64,000 nt of DNA from Clostridium sp. UBA4548 (lineage in GTDB: Bacteria > Bacillota > Clostridia > Clostridiales > Clostridiaceae): the NCBI RefSeq assembly GCF_002387895.1, contig NZ_DGLI01000028.1, positions 62,001 through 126,000 of the forward strand, given 5' to 3'. A program made the position numbers and the translations under genes. The notes under the pieces are model-generated. The model was given only the letters and a program-made list of their open reading frames with translations, was not told the origin of the DNA and did not search any database. Numbering within the stretch: position 1 is the first letter of the stretch; each line of letters begins with the position of its first letter. Shown one piece after another: positions 44,692-53,229 of the stretch.

Positions 44692-44955
44692 TTAATGCTG
44701 TTGAAACTCTACAATGCCATCACCATCAATTAATATAACATCTACTCCAATTTTTTTTATTTTTTCCCAAGGTATTTCTGTATCTTGACTCTTCCCAAAC
44801 CACCCTGCTTTTTCTGCAGGTATAATTATTGATTCTATTTTATGGCTCTCACAATTTATCTTAAAATCTTTAATATATCCAAGCTTACTCCCCGTGTTGA
44901 TATCGATTATTTCCATCACTTTTAAACTATTAATTGCAAACATTGTACTCTCCAT
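44692..44955 (-). CDS. YlmC/YmxH-family PRC-barrel sporulation protein
   Basis: An 87-residue protein with a PRC-barrel fold, matching the YlmC/YmxH family. The core is VMEIIDINTGSKLGYIKDF near residues 13-31, then IIIPAEKAGWFGKSQDTEIPW. Family genes lie close to sigG or to spore genes in many Firmicutes, and some are SigG- or SigE-dependent; biochemical role unknown. The ATG follows TGAGGGG. Confidence 0.85.
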   Translation of the reverse strand: MESTMFAINSLKVMEIIDINTGSKLGYIKDFKINCESHKIESIIIPAEKAGWFGKSQDTEIPWEKIKKIGVDVILIDGDGIVEFQQH

Positions 44956-45224
44956 TTTTATCCCCTCACTTAAAATAATAAAATATTAATTCTTATAGCC
45001 CAAAAGCTAATATAGCATAGATTTAACTTTTTCCTTTAGCCTCTTTAAAATACCTAAATTAATCATCACTTGAAAATTCATAAAAACTTATAACAATCTA
45101 TTCAACTTATATGCTATTACTTAAAATTGTAGAACTTAAAGTTTTTCTTAGTTAGAATAAAGCCTTGTATTCAAATAGCTTTTTAAAGTGATTTCCTTAA
45201 TTCCTATTTACTACACCAAAAGAA

Positions 45225-45244
45225 AAAGAGCCCATAGGCTCTTT
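45225..45244 (-). terminator. Terminator of sigG
   Basis: AAAGAGCC pairs with GGCTCTTT around a four-base loop and is followed by TTTCTTTT on the minus strand. It includes the last bases of the sigG stop codon. Confidence 0.9.
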
Positions 45245-46016
45245 AAACATACTTTCTCATATGTTTTAATGCTGTTTTTTCTAATCTTGAAACTTGTGCT
45301 TGAGATATTCCAATTTCATCTGCTACTTCCATTTGAGTTCTTCCATCAAAGAATCTTAAGTTTAATATAAGTTTCTCTCTATCACTTAACTTCTTCATTG
45401 CTTCTTTAATAGATATATTTTCAAGCCAACTATCATCTAAATTTTTATTATCACTTATTTGATCCATAACATAAATTGCATCTCCACCATCATGATAGAT
45501 AGGTTCAAATAAAGATACTGGATCTTGGATTGCATCTAAAGCAAATACTACTTCCTCACGAGATATTTGAAGTTCATTAGCAATTTGTGAAACAGTGGGT
45601 TCCTTGTTATCCTTATTTACTAATCTATCTCTTACTTGTAATGCCTTATATGCAATATCCCTCAAAGATCTACTAACTCTAATTGAGTTATTATCTCTTA
45701 AGTATCTTCTTATTTCTCCTATAATCATCGGTACCGCATAAGTGGAAAACTTAACATTCTGACCTAAGTCAAAGTTATCAATGGCCTTAATGAGCCCAAT
45801 ACAACCAACTTGAAATAAGTCATCTACGTTTTCTCCTCTATTATTGAATCTTTGAATTACACTCAATACTAGTCTAAGATTACCCCTTATGAATTGTTCC
45901 CTACAGGTATAATCCCCTTCTTTCATTTTAAGTAGCAGCTCTCTCATTTCTTTTTCTTTTAAAACTGGTAGCTTAGATGTATTTACACCACAGATTTCTA
46001 CTTTGTTGATCATCAT
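45243..46016 (-). CDS. sigG: Sporulation sigma factor SigG
   Basis: SigG directs late gene expression in the forespore. The 257-residue protein opens NKVEICGVNTSKLPVLK, a SigG hallmark, and contains the region-2 segment GNLRLVLSVIQRFNNRGENVDDLFQVG (partly conserved across SigF/G), KFSTYAVPMIIGEIRRYLRD, and a region-4 helix-turn-helix EIGISQAQVSRLEK. A SigF-type promoter lies directly upstream. The two possible ATGs (46016, 46013) have only a weak ribosome-binding site, GAAG. Confidence 0.96.
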   Translation of the reverse strand: MMINKVEICGVNTSKLPVLKEKEMRELLLKMKEGDYTCREQFIRGNLRLVLSVIQRFNNRGENVDDLFQVGCIGLIKAIDNFDLGQNVKFSTYAVPMIIGEIRRYLRDNNSIRVSRSLRDIAYKALQVRDRLVNKDNKEPTVSQIANELQISREEVVFALDAIQDPVSLFEPIYHDGGDAIYVMDQISDNKNLDDSWLENISIKEAMKKLSDREKLILNLRFFDGRTQMEVADEIGISQAQVSRLEKTALKHMRKYV

Positions 46017-46050
46017 AAGGTCTTCATTCCCTTCAGAGTAATTGCATTTA

Positions 46051-46080
46051 AATTATCTCCTGATGTAAAAACTTTTATAC
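46051..46080 (-). promoter_or_regulatory. SigF-type promoter of sigG
   Basis: On the minus strand GTATA (46076-46080) and GGAGATAATT (46051-46060) are separated by exactly 15 bases. Both fit the SigF consensus known from Bacillus, GYWTA-N15-GGNRANANTW, at every defined position. The start of transcription would fall near 46044, leaving about 28 bases before the ATG. In Bacillus sigG is also transcribed by SigF. Confidence 0.72.
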
Positions 46081-46091
46081 TAAAGACAACC

Positions 46092-46835
46092 TTATAACAT
46101 TTTATTAATTTCTTTCTTTAATCTTTTTATTATTCTTTTTTCTAGTCTTGAAATGTAGGATTGAGATATACCAAGCATATCCGCCACTTCCTTTTGAGTT
46201 TTTTCTTGGAATCCATTTAACCCAAATCTAAGCTCTACTATTTCTTTTTCTCTGTGATTTAATTTCCCCATAGCAATTACTAGTAACTGCTTATCCACCT
46301 CATCTTCTATAAAGTTATATACAACATCACTATCAGTTCCTAATATATCTGATAATAATAACTCATTCCCATCCCAATCTATGTTTAAGGGTTCATAAAA
46401 GGAGATTTCTGTCTTAGTTTTACTATTTCTTCTTAAATACATTAAAATTTCATTCTCGATACACCTAGAAGCATAGGTGGCAAGCTTTATCTTCTTTTCA
46501 GGATCAAAGGTATTTACTGCCTTAATAAGTCCTATTGTTCCCACTGAAATCAAATCTTCAACATTCACCCCTGTATTCTCAAACTTACGAGCAATATAAA
46601 CAACTAATCTTAAGTTTCGTTCAATTAATGTTGCTCTAATGCTCTCATCACCAGACACTAAATCTTGTACTAATTTATCCTCTTCTTCCTTTGATAGCGG
46701 TGGGGGTAACGCATCATTTCCACCAATATAATAAACATGCCCAGCAAATGCTTTAAACTTGCTTATAAATCTACTTATATAACTTGGAATAGCTTTTAAT
46801 AAACTCATTATTTTTTCTCTTATCTTATTCATCAT
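46092..46835 (-). CDS. sigE: Sporulation sigma factor SigE (pro-SigE)
   Basis: SigE runs early mother-cell transcription. The 247-residue precursor starts with an amphipathic, basic pro-sequence (about 1-30) that SpoIIGA removes, followed by LPPPLSKEEEDKLV and sigma regions 2 (LRLVVYIARKFENTGVNVEDL) and 4 (MLGISQSYISRLEKR). I start at ATG 46835 after GGGGG; a GTG at 46841 and an ATG at 46832 are alternatives. It lies 17 bases after spoIIGA. Confidence 0.95.
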   Translation of the reverse strand: MMNKIREKIMSLLKAIPSYISRFISKFKAFAGHVYYIGGNDALPPPLSKEEEDKLVQDLVSGDESIRATLIERNLRLVVYIARKFENTGVNVEDLISVGTIGLIKAVNTFDPEKKIKLATYASRCIENEILMYLRRNSKTKTEISFYEPLNIDWDGNELLLSDILGTDSDVVYNFIEDEVDKQLLVIAMGKLNHREKEIVELRFGLNGFQEKTQKEVADMLGISQSYISRLEKRIIKRLKKEINKML

Positions 46836-46852
46836 AATCACAATCCCCCACT

Positions 46853-47653
46853 TTATAAAATTCCTCTTGGTAAGAGTCCGTTATAATCATTATATTTACT
46901 TAATTTTTTATCACAAAATGCTACTATTGCCTTTTCCTCTCGGGTTTCGTCATCCATAGTTATTTTAATGCTATCTGGTTTTATGCCTATTAATTTTCCA
47001 TGTTGTCCATTCACCACTGAATATGGAATGTGGTATATAGAATACCCCTCTAAATTTATTTTATCAAAATATTCTTTTTCAATAATTATTACTGGTAGGT
47101 TGGTTGCTGGCTCCCTTAATTCATTGCCTGTATCTAAAAAAGCCTTTAAGGAAGTCTTTACTTCCTTAGTATAAATTTCAATGTTGTAAACAAACTTATC
47201 TAGCTTCCTACGATCTTTAACATAAATCACTAATCTGCTTATAACCGTATAAATTATCATAATTCCTATGTAAATATTTTTTGATGAAAAGTTAATCACC
47301 CTTGTGTTTGGAGTAATATTAGGATTTTCACTTAGTGCACTGTAGAAGGCTAGTCCAGCCAATAAAAAGGAGTAAAAATAGAATATTATTGTAGATTTAG
47401 CTATAAATAGTAGATTTTTCTCCTTCACTGCAATAAATATCATTAATAGTGCCATAAAAATTTGAAAAGGTATCTTAGCTAAGTACTGGTATCTAGGTAC
47501 TAACATAGGAATCACATAAAGACTTCCTATAAAAGCTGCGGTAATCACCCTAAACATACTTGTTTTTCTTTTAATAGTTTGTAGAGTTACTGTAATGAGG
47601 AAAACATTCACAATAAAATTTTGAAACAATAGCACATCCAGATATATAACCAT
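46853..47653 (-). CDS. spoIIGA: Pro-SigE processing aspartic peptidase SpoIIGA
   Basis: SpoIIGA is the membrane protease that activates SigE after a signal from the forespore. The 266-residue protein has five predicted membrane segments in its first 145 residues and a C-terminal aspartic-protease domain with the catalytic FLDTGN motif, Asp174. It is about 40 residues shorter than the Bacillus protein. It ends in LLPRGIL. The ATG follows a strong AAGGAGG; spoIIGA and sigE form one operon. Confidence 0.94.
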   Translation of the reverse strand: MVIYLDVLLFQNFIVNVFLITVTLQTIKRKTSMFRVITAAFIGSLYVIPMLVPRYQYLAKIPFQIFMALLMIFIAVKEKNLLFIAKSTIIFYFYSFLLAGLAFYSALSENPNITPNTRVINFSSKNIYIGIMIIYTVISRLVIYVKDRRKLDKFVYNIEIYTKEVKTSLKAFLDTGNELREPATNLPVIIIEKEYFDKINLEGYSIYHIPYSVVNGQHGKLIGIKPDSIKITMDDETREEKAIVAFCDKKLSKYNDYNGLLPRGIL

Positions 47654-47673
47654 GCTTACTCCTCCTTTACTCT

Positions 47674-47706
47674 ATTATAACTTGTAATAACTGTAAAATT
47701 TGTAAA
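47674..47706 (-). promoter_or_regulatory. Candidate promoter of spoIIGA-sigE
   Basis: A perfect -10 TATAAT (47674-47679, minus strand) has TTTACA sequences 21 bases (47701-47706) and 12 bases (47692-47697) upstream; neither has standard spacing. The Bacillus spoIIG promoter also has an over-long spacer and needs Spo0A. I could not find a clean Spo0A box, so activator identity is inference. Confidence 0.4.
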
Positions 47707-47775
47707 ATTCTAATCCTAAAATTGATTTTATTCATTAAATTTTACGTCATTTTACGATTAATTTTTCAAAAAATA

Positions 47776-47816
47776 AAAAAACAGTTGTAAATTTTATTTA
47801 ATTTACAACTGTTTTT
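47776..47816 (-). terminator. Terminator of ftsZ
   Basis: AAAAACAGTTGTAAAT pairs perfectly over 16 bp with ATTTACAACTGTTTTT around a nine-base loop. T runs on both ends would let it act in either direction. It lies between ftsZ and spoIIGA. Confidence 0.92.
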
Positions 47817-47879
47817 AGTATTAAAGTTTATTAAAAGTCATAGAAGCATTTAATTAAGTTTTATACACCCTTAATTAAA

Positions 47880-48980
47880 TTATCTCATATTTTTTCTAAG
47901 CCATGTTGGTACAGAAAAATCTTCTTCTTGTGACTTAGGTTGTTCTGGTTCCTTAGTTGCAGCTACCTCACTATGAGTAACTTCTTTTTTTGGTAATTCA
48001 ATTTTACTTGTAGGTTGAATTACTTTATCACACTCAAAACCAGTAGCTATTACAGTAATTCTGATTTCATCTTTAAGATTTTCATCAATAACTGCACCAA
48101 AAATTATATTTGCATCTGGATCTGCTGCTTCTTGAACAATTTGTGCCGCTTCACTGATTTCAAGCAATGACAAATCAGCTCCTCCAGTTACATTTAGTAG
48201 TACTCCCGTAGCACCAATAATTGAAGTTTCAAGTAATGGGCTTGAAATTGCTTGTTTGGCAGCTTCTTGTGCTCTATTGTCACCTTTTCCAGAACCTACA
48301 CCCATATGAGCAAGTCCTTTATCTAACATAATTGTACTTATATCAGCAAAATCAAGGTTAATTAATCCTGGAATAGTTATAAGGTCTGATATACCCTGAA
48401 CACCTTGTCTTAAAACATCATCAGCTTTTTTGAAAGATTCAACTAAAGTTGTTTTCTTATCAACTAAATTTAATAATCTTTCATTTGGTATTGTTACTAG
48501 TGTATCTACTGATTCCTTTAGAGATTTAATTCCTGACTCTGCATGAATCATTCTCTTTCTTCCTTCAAATGGAAAAGGCTTAGTTACAACCCCTACTGTC
48601 AATATTCCCATTGACTTAGCTATCTCAGCAACTACTGGAGCTGCTCCTGTACCAGTACCACCACCCATACCAGCAGTGATGAATACCATGTCTGCACCCT
48701 TTAAAGCTTGAACAATTTCTTCCTTACTCTCTTCTGCTGCTTTTCTTCCAATCTCAGGATTAGCTCCGGCACCTAAGCCCCTAGTAAGCTTATCTCCTAA
48801 TTGAATTTTTAATTCAGCTTTAGATAAAGCTAATGCTTGTTTATCCGTATTTATACCAATAAACTCAACATTCTTTAAGCCTTCTTCAATCATTCTATTT
48901 ACAGCGTTGTTACCACCGCCACCACATCCAATAACTTTAATTTTACATAAGTCCTTGTCTTGTACATCAAAATCAATCAC
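47880..48980 (-). CDS. ftsZ: Cell division protein FtsZ
   Basis: FtsZ is the tubulin-like GTPase of the division ring and of the sporulation septum. The 366-residue protein has GCGGGGNNAVNRM at 18-30, the tubulin signature GGGTGTG at 106-112, the T7 region NLDFADI, and a C-terminal partner-binding peptide VPTWLRKNMR. The start is GTG at 48980 after a strong GAGGAGG. It is 15 bases downstream of ftsA. Confidence 0.97.
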   Translation of the reverse strand: MIDFDVQDKDLCKIKVIGCGGGGNNAVNRMIEEGLKNVEFIGINTDKQALALSKAELKIQLGDKLTRGLGAGANPEIGRKAAEESKEEIVQALKGADMVFITAGMGGGTGTGAAPVVAEIAKSMGILTVGVVTKPFPFEGRKRMIHAESGIKSLKESVDTLVTIPNERLLNLVDKKTTLVESFKKADDVLRQGVQGISDLITIPGLINLDFADISTIMLDKGLAHMGVGSGKGDNRAQEAAKQAISSPLLETSIIGATGVLLNVTGGADLSLLEISEAAQIVQEAADPDANIIFGAVIDENLKDEIRITVIATGFECDKVIQPTSKIELPKKEVTHSEVAATKEPEQPKSQEEDFSVPTWLRKNMR

Positions 48981-48995
48981 AGTACTACCTCCTCA

Positions 48996-50249
48996 TTAGA
49001 AAAATTCTGCCAAAAATTCTTTTATTTTACTTGAAAATGTAACTTTTTCCTTCGATTCATCTCTCTTATTAACTTCTAAATTACTAAACTCTTCTGTACC
49101 TTTTGATAACTCATTACTTATTTTATTTCTTAAAACTATTTCCTTAATTATTCCTACGGCAGTAGAATAAATAGGATTTGCAGCCCCTACATAAGAAGGC
49201 GACCCCACTCTTGTTGGCTTATTAAAAACTTCTGTAGCAACTACTGTTATGTCTCTGAATAAAGATACTCCGCCTCCTACAATTACAAAGGAGTTTATAT
49301 CTTTATAGTTGCCATCTTCTATAAGTTTCTTCTTTATGATATTTAATAATTCTTTTACTCTCTCGCCTATAATCTCAACTAAAGTATCATAATTAATATC
49401 TATAGACCCATTACCAGTTATAGAGTTAACCTTAACTCTATAATTTTGTAAAGTTTTGTCCTTTATTAAATTACTACACTTTATTTTTAAGTTTTCCGCA
49501 TCTTCATGAGGTACCTTAAGACAAATAGAGATATCATTAGTTATGGTTTCTCCGCCTAAGCCTACAGAAAATACATTCAAAATCCTATTATTTCTATACA
49601 CTGAAGTTTCAATTACCTCTGCACCTATATCAATAAGTGCAACTCCGTTATCAATCTCATCATCTTCAATAATATCTTTATATATACCTAATGAATTAAC
49701 TACAATACCATTAACTCCAATTCCTGCTCTGCTTAAAGCTTTTTTGTATCCCTCTAGCATAGCTGATGGAGCTGTTACCACTTGAGCTTCTACTGCAAGT
49801 TCCTCCCCTGTCATACCAACGGGGTTACCTATGTTGCTCATTTCATCTACAGTAAACATCTCAGGTTCCACAGCAACTACTTCTGTGCCTTTTTCCATTG
49901 GTACATGTTTTACGGCTTCTAACACATTTCTTAAATCTGAAATTTTAATTTCTTTACTTGGTGAAGATACAGAAACAGCTCTTCTATTTTTTGTTAACTC
50001 ACACAGTGATATTGGTATAGACAAATAAGCCTCTTTAACAGGCATATTTACTATATTTTCTAATGCTTTAACGACACTAGTAACTGCATAAGATATTGAA
50101 TTTATGTCCACTACCATACCGTTCCTAATACCACTACATTTAGAAGTAGTAATGCCTAAAACTTGAATTCTGTTATCATTATCTATCTTTCCAACAACAC
50201 CACATACCTTAGATGAGCTAATATCTATTCCAACAATATGGTTACTCAT
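48996..50249 (-). CDS. ftsA: Cell division protein FtsA
   Basis: FtsA is the actin-like membrane anchor of FtsZ. The 417-residue protein has VGIDISSSKVCGVV (phosphate 1), an SHS2 subdomain (about 85-160), ALIDIGAEVIETSVYR (phosphate 2) and IVGGGVSLFRD (adenosine). A C-terminal amphipathic helix, SSKIKEFLAEFF, supplies membrane binding. The ATG follows GGAGG. Upstream lies pilT, an arrangement seen in other clostridia. Confidence 0.95.
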   Translation of the reverse strand: MSNHIVGIDISSSKVCGVVGKIDNDNRIQVLGITTSKCSGIRNGMVVDINSISYAVTSVVKALENIVNMPVKEAYLSIPISLCELTKNRRAVSVSSPSKEIKISDLRNVLEAVKHVPMEKGTEVVAVEPEMFTVDEMSNIGNPVGMTGEELAVEAQVVTAPSAMLEGYKKALSRAGIGVNGIVVNSLGIYKDIIEDDEIDNGVALIDIGAEVIETSVYRNNRILNVFSVGLGGETITNDISICLKVPHEDAENLKIKCSNLIKDKTLQNYRVKVNSITGNGSIDINYDTLVEIIGERVKELLNIIKKKLIEDGNYKDINSFVIVGGGVSLFRDITVVATEVFNKPTRVGSPSYVGAANPIYSTAVGIIKEIVLRNKISNELSKGTEEFSNLEVNKRDESKEKVTFSSKIKEFLAEFF

Positions 50250-50485
50250 TTAAACTGTTCCTCCTTTGATAGAAGTCTCAAAGGAATATATTCAACATAA
50301 ACATCAAATTTCCTCCAAAAAATCATAATTTTAAAAGAAAAATTTATAAAATATTATGATATCTTTGATTATGTAATGCTAACTTTGTGTTTATCCTCAA
50401 TCTTAGTATAAAACCTTGATAAATAAAATGCAATAATAAATGCCTTTTGCGGGCATATTTTTACACTTATGTACAGTTATACCTA

Positions 50486-50514
50486 AAAAAGGTGCAAAAC
50501 CAATGCACCTTTTT
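50486..50514 (-). terminator. Terminator of pilT
   Basis: AAAAAGGTGCA pairs with TGCACCTTTTT, and T-rich sequence follows on the minus strand. It begins five bases after the pilT stop codon. Confidence 0.9.
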
Positions 50515-50518
50515 ATAA

Positions 50519-51571
50519 TTACATCAACATCATTCTGCTTAAAATTTCCTTATCTACAGCATATGTCATTGCAACATCTTTTGAAATCTCTCTATTGCTG
50601 TATAGTTCTGAAATAGCCATATCCATGGTTTTCATTCCATACTTGCCTCCTGTTTGCACGGCTGACTCAATTTGATGAGTTTTTCCCTCTCTTATAAGAT
50701 TTTGAATAGCAGGTGTTATAGTCATGATCTCTAAAGCTGCTACTCTCCCATTTTCATCAATTTTAGGAAGTAATTGTTGTGAAACAATTCCTTGAAGAAC
50801 TGCTGCCAACTGTATTTTAATTTGTTGCTGCTGGAAAGGTGGAAAAACATCAACTATTCTATCAATAGTTTTTGCAGCACCTATAGTATGTAAAGTAGAT
50901 AAAACTAAGTGTCCTGTTTCAGCTGCTGTAATAGCTATTGAAATGGTTTCTAAGTCTCTCATCTCTCCTACTAGGATAACATCTGGGTCTTCTCTTAATA
51001 TTGCTCTTAACGCATTTTGGTAAGTTTTGCTATCCCTCCCTATTTCTCTTTGATTAACAATAGACTTGTTATGTTTATGTAAATATTCAATAGGATCTTC
51101 TAGGGTAATAATATGTGAGCTCCTATTGCTATTTATTTCATTAATCATAGCAGCTAATGTAGTACTTTTTCCGCTACCTGTAGGTCCTGTAATAAGAACT
51201 AAACCTCTTTGTCTTTCAGTGAGTTCCTTAACTGAGGATGGGAATTTTAATTCTTTTAATGTTGGAATTTTTAAAGCCACCACCCTAAGTGCTATGGCAT
51301 CTCCCCCTCTTTGCTTATATACATTTACTCTAAATCTTCCCAGACCAGAAATAGAGTAAGATGTATCTATCTCACCCATAGTGTTATATGCCTCGTAATC
51401 CTTACCTAAAATTTCCTTTGCATAGTTAGCAGTATGGGCTGGCAAAAGCTTGTCATTATTGATTGGAACTAAATGACCGTTAATTCTCAAAGTAGGAGGT
51501 GCTCCCACAGTTAAATGCAAATCTGATGCATTTTTATTCATGGTTACTTCTAGTAATTCGTGTAATAACAT
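50519..51571 (-). CDS. pilT: Type IV pilus retraction ATPase PilT
   Basis: PilT pulls pilus subunits back into the membrane, powering twitching or gliding. The 350-residue protein has an N-terminal PAS-like domain, Walker A GPTGSGKST at 129-137, Asp box, Walker B EDPDVILVGEMRD and the His box TLHTIGAAKTIDRIVD. The C-terminal AIRNLIREG-like segment (here PAIQNLIREGKTHQ) is also typical. Start is ATG 51571 with AAGGAG upstream. No other pilus gene is in the window, so this is a detached pilT between aroE and ftsA. Confidence 0.95.
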   Translation of the reverse strand: MLLHELLEVTMNKNASDLHLTVGAPPTLRINGHLVPINNDKLLPAHTANYAKEILGKDYEAYNTMGEIDTSYSISGLGRFRVNVYKQRGGDAIALRVVALKIPTLKELKFPSSVKELTERQRGLVLITGPTGSGKSTTLAAMINEINSNRSSHIITLEDPIEYLHKHNKSIVNQREIGRDSKTYQNALRAILREDPDVILVGEMRDLETISIAITAAETGHLVLSTLHTIGAAKTIDRIVDVFPPFQQQQIKIQLAAVLQGIVSQQLLPKIDENGRVAALEIMTITPAIQNLIREGKTHQIESAVQTGGKYGMKTMDMAISELYSNREISKDVAMTYAVDKEILSRMMLM

Positions 51572-51584
51572 ATTAAAATCTCCT

Positions 51585-52358
51585 TTATAAATCCTCACCA
51601 TTGTTTTCGTTCCAAATTTCTATAGCTTTATATGCTTGATTAAAAAGCATTTTTTTTCCATTCATTATTCTACAGCCAAACTCTTCTCCTTTTTTTAAAA
51701 ACAATGACTTTTCTGGTACATAATTAAGGTCATAAAACAAAGTATCTTCACTTGCAGCTATAATAGTAATAGGATTTACATTTGAATGATTTGCTCCACC
51801 AAGAGGGGTGCAATTAACTACTATGTGATAATCTTCTAAAGAAAAGCTCTTATTAAAGTTCCACACCCTTGTTATTATGCTACTGTGTTCCACTAAAGTT
51901 TCTTCTCTTCTAGCTACCACCTCAATGGTTTTAGCTCCATTATCATGAAGTGCATATAAAACTGCCTTCGCTGCCCCTCCACTACCTATAACCAGAGCCT
52001 TACATCCCTTAATGTTAAATTTAATGTCTTCAAGAGTTTTAATGAAGCCATAATAATCTGTGTTGTATCCCATTAACTTCCCCTTGTTTACAGTTACTGT
52101 ATTAACTGCCCCTATATATTTTGCTGGATATACAACTTCATCTAAGAAACTAATTATATATTCTTTATAGGGAATGGTAACATTAAATCCAATTATCTTA
52201 TTTTTCTCCATACCACTAAGAAAGTGCTCAATGGCACCCTTTTCTATATCGAAAATTTTATATTCTAACCCTATGTTATTCTCCCTGTAATATTGGTTAT
52301 GAATAAGAGGTGACATAGAATATTTTATGGATCTTCCAAGTAATCCACTATATCTCAC
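51585..52358 (-). CDS. aroE: Shikimate dehydrogenase
   Basis: AroE reduces 3-dehydroshikimate to shikimate in aromatic amino acid synthesis. The protein has GRSIKYSMSPLIHN near residue 8 (shikimate binding), NVTIPYKE with the catalytic Lys, and the NADP-binding loop VIGSGGAAKAVLYAL. The start is most likely GTG at 52358, seven to eight bases after AGGAGG, giving 257 residues; longer frames back to 52454 would run into the sigK end and lack family sequence. Other shikimate genes are not in the window. Confidence 0.94.
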   Translation of the reverse strand: MRYSGLLGRSIKYSMSPLIHNQYYRENNIGLEYKIFDIEKGAIEHFLSGMEKNKIIGFNVTIPYKEYIISFLDEVVYPAKYIGAVNTVTVNKGKLMGYNTDYYGFIKTLEDIKFNIKGCKALVIGSGGAAKAVLYALHDNGAKTIEVVARREETLVEHSSIITRVWNFNKSFSLEDYHIVVNCTPLGGANHSNVNPITIIAASEDTLFYDLNYVPEKSLFLKKGEEFGCRIMNGKKMLFNQAYKAIEIWNENNGEDL

Positions 52359-52432
52359 TACATCACCTCCTTTAATCCTTACTATTAAATTATTAACTAT
52401 TTCCCCACTACTTGTAAAGAGCCAATTAAAGT

Positions 52433-53143
52433 TTAATAAGGAAAATTCCCACAACTTCCCAATTCCTTGAAAAGTTTTTTCAAAGCTCTTTTTTCAATTC
52501 TTGATACATAGGATCTTGATATACCAAGTATTTTAGCAATTTCTCTCTGAGTTCTTGCATTGCCATCAAGTAGCCCATACCTCATTTCAATAATAACTTT
52601 TTCCCGTTCTTGCAGCACTGTATTTATTTTCCCGTAGAGCTTCTTAACTTGGATTTTATTTTCCACTATCTCTACAACGGAATCCTTATCGCTACTTAAA
52701 ATATCCATAAGAGATATTTCATTACCTTCTTTATCCACTCCAATAGGATCTTGTAGGTATACCTCACCCTTAGTTTTTTTGTTATTTCTGATTAACATCA
52801 ATATCTCATTTTCTATGCATCTTGCTGCATAAGTCGCAAGTCGAGTACCTTTAGAACAATCAAAGGAATCAATTGCCTTAATTAAACCTACAGTGCCAAT
52901 GGAAATTAAGTCATCAACTTCCTTACCTGGGAAAGAATATTTTTTTACAATATGTGCTACTAATCTTAAGTTCCTTTCTACTAGTGTATTCTTTGCGTGT
53001 AAGTCTCCATCCTTAAACTTGTTTAAGTATAATTTTTCCTCTTCCTCCGTCAATGGTTGTGGAAATGAACTGTTGCCAGATACATACCCTGTTAGTAAAG
53101 TGAATTGTCCAATCACATTTAATAACCAACTCAAGAAAACCAT
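52433..53143 (-). CDS. sigK: Sporulation sigma factor SigK (pro-SigK)
   Basis: SigK runs late mother-cell transcription. The 236-residue precursor starts with a hydrophobic pro-sequence of about 20 residues (VFLSWLLNVIGQFTLL) normally cut by SpoIVFB, followed by sigma regions 2 (LRLVAHIVKKYSFPGKEVDDL) and 4 (ILGISRSYVSRIEKR). The reading frame is continuous, so no skin-type excision element interrupts it. The ATG follows GGGGGAG. Its promoter is described separately. Confidence 0.96.
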   Translation of the reverse strand: MVFLSWLLNVIGQFTLLTGYVSGNSSFPQPLTEEEEKLYLNKFKDGDLHAKNTLVERNLRLVAHIVKKYSFPGKEVDDLISIGTVGLIKAIDSFDCSKGTRLATYAARCIENEILMLIRNNKKTKGEVYLQDPIGVDKEGNEISLMDILSSDKDSVVEIVENKIQVKKLYGKINTVLQEREKVIIEMRYGLLDGNARTQREIAKILGISRSYVSRIEKRALKKLFKELGSCGNFPY

Positions 53144-53171
53144 AGATGCTCCCCCTAAAAGTGCTTATTAA

Positions 53172-53198
53172 TATAGTATGATTGGAAAATAAAAAAGT
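53172..53198 (-). promoter_or_regulatory. SigE/SigK-type promoter of sigK
   Basis: On the minus strand CATACTATA (53172-53180) fits the SigK -10 CATANNNTA and differs from the SigE -10 CATACAAT at one base. An AC (53197-53198), the SigK -35 core, lies exactly 16 bases upstream. SigE and SigK -10 motifs are similar, so either could act; sigK is known to be started by SigE and then reinforced by SigK. The transcript leader would be about 20 bases. Confidence 0.62.
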
Positions 53199-53210
53199 GC
53201 ATGTACACTT
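53195..53210 (-). terminator. Terminator of the penicillin-binding protein gene
   Basis: AAGTG pairs with CACTT around a six-base loop and is followed by TTTTATTTT on the minus strand. The stem is short. It overlaps the -35 region of the sigK promoter. Confidence 0.6.
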
Positions 53211-53229
53211 AATTATTTATTTGAAATTA

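Noticed and set aside
52359..52454. Longer aroE start overlapping sigK
   Set aside because: The added residues do not resemble AroE and the GTG at 52358 has an ideal AGGAGG.
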